Source: Lineus longissimus (Eukaryota > Nemertea > Pilidiophora > Heteronemertea > Lineidae). From it: a DNA stretch of 64,000 bases. The stretch's first letter is position 1, and each line of letters begins with the position of its first letter. The notes beneath the pieces are model-generated. The model was given only the letters and a program-made list of their open reading frames with translations, was not told where the DNA came from and ran no database searches. This document shows positions 60,101-64,000 of the stretch, piece by piece. Both the position numbers and the translations under genes were made by a program. The DNA is taken from the NCBI RefSeq assembly GCF_910592395.1, contig NC_088313.1:17810437-17874436 (forward strand). The letters are read 5' to 3'.

Positions 60101-61665
60101 AGGTCAGAAATGCTAAGGTCAGTACGTTGACCGAGCAGCTCATCTGAAGTCTGCTGGAAGGTTTCAGCATGGACTAGGGTTTAAGTGTAATGTTGGATAA
60201 TAACTCTCTACTGCGTTCCTTATCGGACTTTAATTTTCCGAAAGGTGTGGTTCTACATTTTAGGCTTTTCTCCGACAACCAGAAAAAGATAACTTCTTCT
60301 CAATAATGATTCTGAATCTTGTTCCTTTGACAATGGTGATTAAGTACAAGGAATGATATGTCAACATCCCATTACCCGCAGTGTTAAACATAAGTACCAG
60401 TCCAGTCCTATGACAAACAGAATTTTAAATCAAACCCTCAATGGGCCTCTTTTGACAATAAGCATAGCCCTATGGTCTGATTAATACACCACTGACAGGC
60501 ACATCTTGTGGCTTTCTTATGCCCCATCCCCCTCTCACCAAACCTCCACTCTGATAAAATGAGATGATTCAGATCTATTATAGGTTTTATGTACAAAGAA
60601 TGTGGCGCCACCTATAAATTGATCAGATGCCCAGGCATTTTTGCTGCAGTGCATTTTCTCTATTGCTGCAGCCTATTACTGAGACAAACATTCAAAAACA
60701 AAAAACTGGTGTGAACTAGAAATTTCAACGAAAAATATGCGCGATATTCTTTGTAATTACATGATCCGTAAATAATTCGTAATTTCCTAACTATGCTTTA
60801 TTTACAAGAACCCCTAAATGACTGAAGGTGATTTCTGTCATAGTGCAACTCGAGTATATATGTGAAAATATCTAAAAATCACTCGGCACCCATCTGATGG
60901 GCTAGAAAACACTGTAGAAAAATTCCATAAAATTTAGAAATTATCCAAAAAAAAAATTTTCATTCTTATTTTTGTGACAACTGTTTCTGACACTTTTTGT
61001 TCAACTGCAAATTTGGAGTGATTTTTAAACTTTTCCCAAGGAGGTGCATCCAATTGCTCAAAAATCCTCTCCAGCCAGGAAAAGGGTGATAATGTATGGT
61101 CATGAAATGATAACACGGCGACTCCGAGGCCAGTTTTAACGATTATTGGATGAATTTTACCCCAATTTTGATCAAACTTGTACATACCCTGTAGCTATAC
61201 ATACACAGGGTGCTACCGAATCCAGGATGGGGCGACCATATTTATAGTTTGTCCATTCATACAGCACCCTGAGCGAAGTTTTACTATACAAAGTACAGCA
61301 TGGCAGATTCTTCAGTTGCATTTTTTGTCACAAGCTAGACCATGAAACCAATCATTGACTTTAGTAGAAGCCACCAAACTCGGTAATGGCTGATACAACT
61401 CTTTACAGAACGACTCTGGCAATAGAGGGTACAGATCTTTCGACAAACTTCAGGTACACAGATTGTCCATTTCGACGCCACCAAAAGCAAATATAGATGA
61501 GTTTACCACACTTCTGAACCATATTCAGGCTGAATAGCTTTTGGGCGCAGACTTCCAAAGCCAGATTTTCCACTATGAACCCTCCAACTCAAGGGCACCG
61601 TATTCATGGACCAACTTTCCCAACACATTATCAGTTCAACCACTCTTTTTGCACTGTGATTATCC
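57125..61665 (-). other. Probable long 3' UTR of the unrecognised minus-strand gene
   Basis: No coding exon is seen over 4.5 kb between the stop codon at 61666 and the poly(A) signal. AT-rich, with a tRNA-like SINE fragment at 59959-60200. That all of it belongs to one transcript is inference. Confidence 0.35.
59959..60200 (+). mobile_element. tRNA-derived SINE-like sequence
   Basis: Starts GAGCTGGTGTGGTCTAGTGG, which fits an A-box, then CATACTCCAGGCTGACGATC like a D/anticodon arm. A degraded B-box-like stretch with ATCCC follows. Then comes a body with ATAAATGGGTAC and GCTAAGG, typical of marine invertebrate SINEs by recollection. Too diverged to be a working tRNA gene. Confidence 0.5.
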
Positions 61666-61862
61666 TCATGACGAGCTTTCTGCTTTCGGCAAGTGATTGG
61701 ACGTGTCTCCGAGCGTGCTGTGTGGTGTACCATGGGCAGGGACGTGTGGAGCGCCGGGGTGGGTATCCATGGTGGTTGAATGCACGCCTACAGGATTGAA
61801 TGCACCGTATCCTCCACCTCCTGAACCATTCACGCTATCGGGAAATGGAGGGGCTGCACTTC
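61666..61862 (-). CDS. C-terminal exon of an unrecognised gene (rest lies beyond the right edge)
   Basis: After a good acceptor (CTGTTTTCAG, exon starting at 61862) a 65-codon frame runs to TGA at 61666-61668. It encodes a Gly/Pro/Ser/His-rich tail (APPFPDSVNGSGGGGYGAFN, then HPGAPHVPAHG, HSTLGDTSN, ending KAESSS). The incoming phase is 1. Composition looks like the disordered C-terminus of a transcription factor or adaptor, but I cannot name a family. A possible upstream exon at 63076-63191 (donor CAG|GTTAGT) does not join in a compatible frame: its phase-1 frame has stops. Confidence 0.4.
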
Positions 61863-64000
61863 CTGAAAACAGATGAGAGATGGTTAGATGAAGTTCAATT
61901 TGGGAGGAAATATTCGCGACCATTTTATTTTGCTGCTTCATGAAAGGTACACTTTAATTTAGTGTTTTGACAACCCTGCAAGAGTAATCTTATTCAGGTT
62001 CTCCATCTTGACTTGCAGCCTTGTACATTTCATCTGTAATTGCAAAAAAGGCACTCAAACATTTCTGAGTTTACAGTATTGGTCCCTCGAGTAATAAAAG
62101 GTCGTTAATGAGATTCGCAATCTTTTTCATTCCCAAATGAAAAATCTTTCCCCATTTTCAAAATGCACATTAAGTCATGTTTCGAATCACAAATCCCATA
62201 ATATGATGTCCTGCTTTGGGAAAAAATAAGCCAAAACACGTTTTTAAGGGTCATAAAATACTTCCGCACGTCACTTTCAACCTTTTGCTTCCCTGGGAAC
62301 TTCAGTTGATGCTCTGAGATCAGGACACCTTGAACAGACAATGACATTTCTGGTCCACGGATTTTCCAAATTAGAAAGCTTCCACTGTATACTTTTACTT
62401 AGTAGAAGTAACCAGAACTTTTTAAGAAGTGCTTTATGAGAAAATGACAATAGAATTTACTGTTGCCTCAGGCCAACGACTTTCATATCTTTCTCAAACT
62501 ACCGGTATGTGCAAATCTATCACCAGAGATGGAACTAGGTCACTGCAAATCAACTACTCAGTAACAGTAGTTTCGCTATCGCCTAAAACACGGCAAAAAG
62601 CCTACATCAAACTGATACCATTTTACCAACAACTAAACTGTGAAACTCAAACAAGCCTAACACCCAAAAGTCTAGAGAGCTTCTGTTTTACTATACTTTT
62701 GAACAAAACTACACTCAGAACAATGTTAGGAAAATGAAGCCAAGAACGCAAAATTACAAAACAATACTGTTGCAAAGATTTAAGTGAAGGAATAAGACAA
62801 GCGGGAGTGGTGTTGCAAAGAATGCAGTTGGCCCACAAGAAAACAAGTTTGCATCGCAAGCAGAGCTAGAAATGACCAGAAGAACTAGAAACTGCCCCTG
62901 ACTGGTCGAATGCTGGGTGTGGAAAAAACCATGTTGATTGATCAACAATTCAAAGGGTTTTTCAATTATAAATGGAATGCCACTTGAAATACCATTGCAC
63001 TTGATGATTTTTGATTGAAAAACCGTTCAAAGTTTTCAACTTTATTTTTCACACCCAGGATAATAAAAAACTAACCTGGTCTTCCCAGGCATCAGGGGCT
63101 CTAGCAGCGGGTTCAGCACGTGCGGCCATGGTTCCCAAATAGTCCGAGAAGGGTCTCCCCAACGGAGTCGGACCCCCTTTCTTGTTACCACCTTCAGTCC
63201 CTTTTGGATATAAAAGAGGCCAAGTTTAGTAAGACATTTTATCTGATCAGCTTTAGAAGTGCTCAAAAGGGACAGGCAACTTAATATTCGTATGTGCACT
63301 TCACCAAACGAAACCCGACACAACGAAACGTGATAGTTGGGTTTTGCTTTAATCTCAGCACAAAATATACCTTGATATTTAGGGAGCAGAAAATGAACGA
63401 AACATAGAAAGATGTATCCATTTTGTTCAAGATTTCTTGAAAATCAACAGGTTTGATTCCTGTGTAAGCAGAAGTTGTCAAATAAACACACATTAACAAA
63501 TTCTATTGCATCAATTAAAAATCAATACAACATGCGAGGAAGGAAAAAGAATGACAAGCCCAGCCCAAAACTGAATTTCAAGTCAATCTTGACACCTTGA
63601 ACTGTTAAAAGCGTAAGTAGATTGGAACTACACAGCTTTATAATCAACTTTAGTCTCAGTGAGCATTCAAAACAATCCAGAGTCATCTGAGATAAATTTG
63701 TTTGGTGCCAAGACTTCTGCCTTTTGAACCGCTGATTAGAGTACCCGATCACATGGCAATATTTCAGCACAGAATTTGGTCAGTTGTGATTTATCTTGCT
63801 GGTATTTCACAGGTAAAAAGTAATTGGAACGATTTTACATGCAACCTACTGACTCTTTCAACAAGCATATCAGGAGACCAGAGGAAGCCAATGCACCAAA
63901 ACACACAACAAACGTGACACGGTCCGATGACCAATGGGAATTCAGATTCAAGCCAAGTATTTCACCACCCCACAGAATGAAACTTCAACAAACGTTGCAC
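61863..64000. other. Probable intron(s) of the minus-strand gene, no exon confirmed
   Basis: One stretch on the minus strand, 63076-63191, is GC-richer and open in one frame (contains GRPFSDYLGTMAARAE and ends in a GT donor), but its acceptor is weak and its phase does not fit the exon at 61666-61862. Nothing else is recognisable. Confidence 0.4.

Overview
This is a stretch of intron-rich animal nuclear genome. Exons of about 60-800 bp are joined by GT-AG introns. Six protein-coding genes can be read against vertebrate families, and all carry old, conserved protein architectures. TEP1 is, from general knowledge, missing from flies and nematodes. With the marine-invertebrate style of the repeats (a (GAC)n element ending in a small hairpin, TTAA foldback elements, a tRNA-like SINE), this suggests a slowly evolving marine invertebrate such as a mollusc, brachiopod, annelid, hemichordate or cephalochordate. 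The species cannot be fixed from the sequence alone. There is no bacterial operon, CRISPR array or rRNA gene.

Layout. 1-1286 (+): the last four exons of NOA1, a mitochondrial ribosome-assembly GTPase. 2991-5396 (-) and 5861-8228 (+): RNF139/TRC8 and RNF145, two multi-pass ER RING E3 ligases of sterol homeostasis, head to head with under 0.5 kb between their start codons and a palindromic NRF1-like site in the gap. 9.78-10.83 kb: a tandem repeat element ending in (GAC)n and a hairpin. 11170-14272 (-): a complete 8-exon GLRX3 (PICOT). 14.7-15.15 kb: foldback element. 19831-22718 (+): FAM53, with a possible 6-kb 3' UTR. 31013-52924 (+): a complete TEP1, which I resolve into 45 coding exons whose phases all agree and whose total is 2,719 codons plus stop. 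53.26-55.92 kb: three nearly identical ~928-bp tandem units. 57.1-61.86 kb (-): the 3' end of an unrecognised gene entering from the right edge.

The genes do not form one pathway. RNF139 and RNF145 act in the same process (ER-associated degradation of the sterol-regulatory machinery), and their divergent pairing looks like an old inverted duplication that may share a promoter. GLRX3 and FAM53 are neighbours here and both lie in 10q26 in human (GLRX3, FAM53B), so that pairing may be ancestral.

The most unusual points are: the shared RNF139/RNF145 promoter region; a GLRX3 whose first glutaredoxin domain has CKFS instead of CGFS; an RGG-box inside the TROVE region of TEP1; a 68-bp tandem duplication in TEP1 that copies a splice acceptor with the start of its exon; a decayed duplicate of another TEP1 exon; an unexplained two-frame coding-like insert with its own TATA/CRE-like motifs in a TEP1 intron; and the 928-bp tandem array. 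I found no clear sign of a wholly new multi-gene system.
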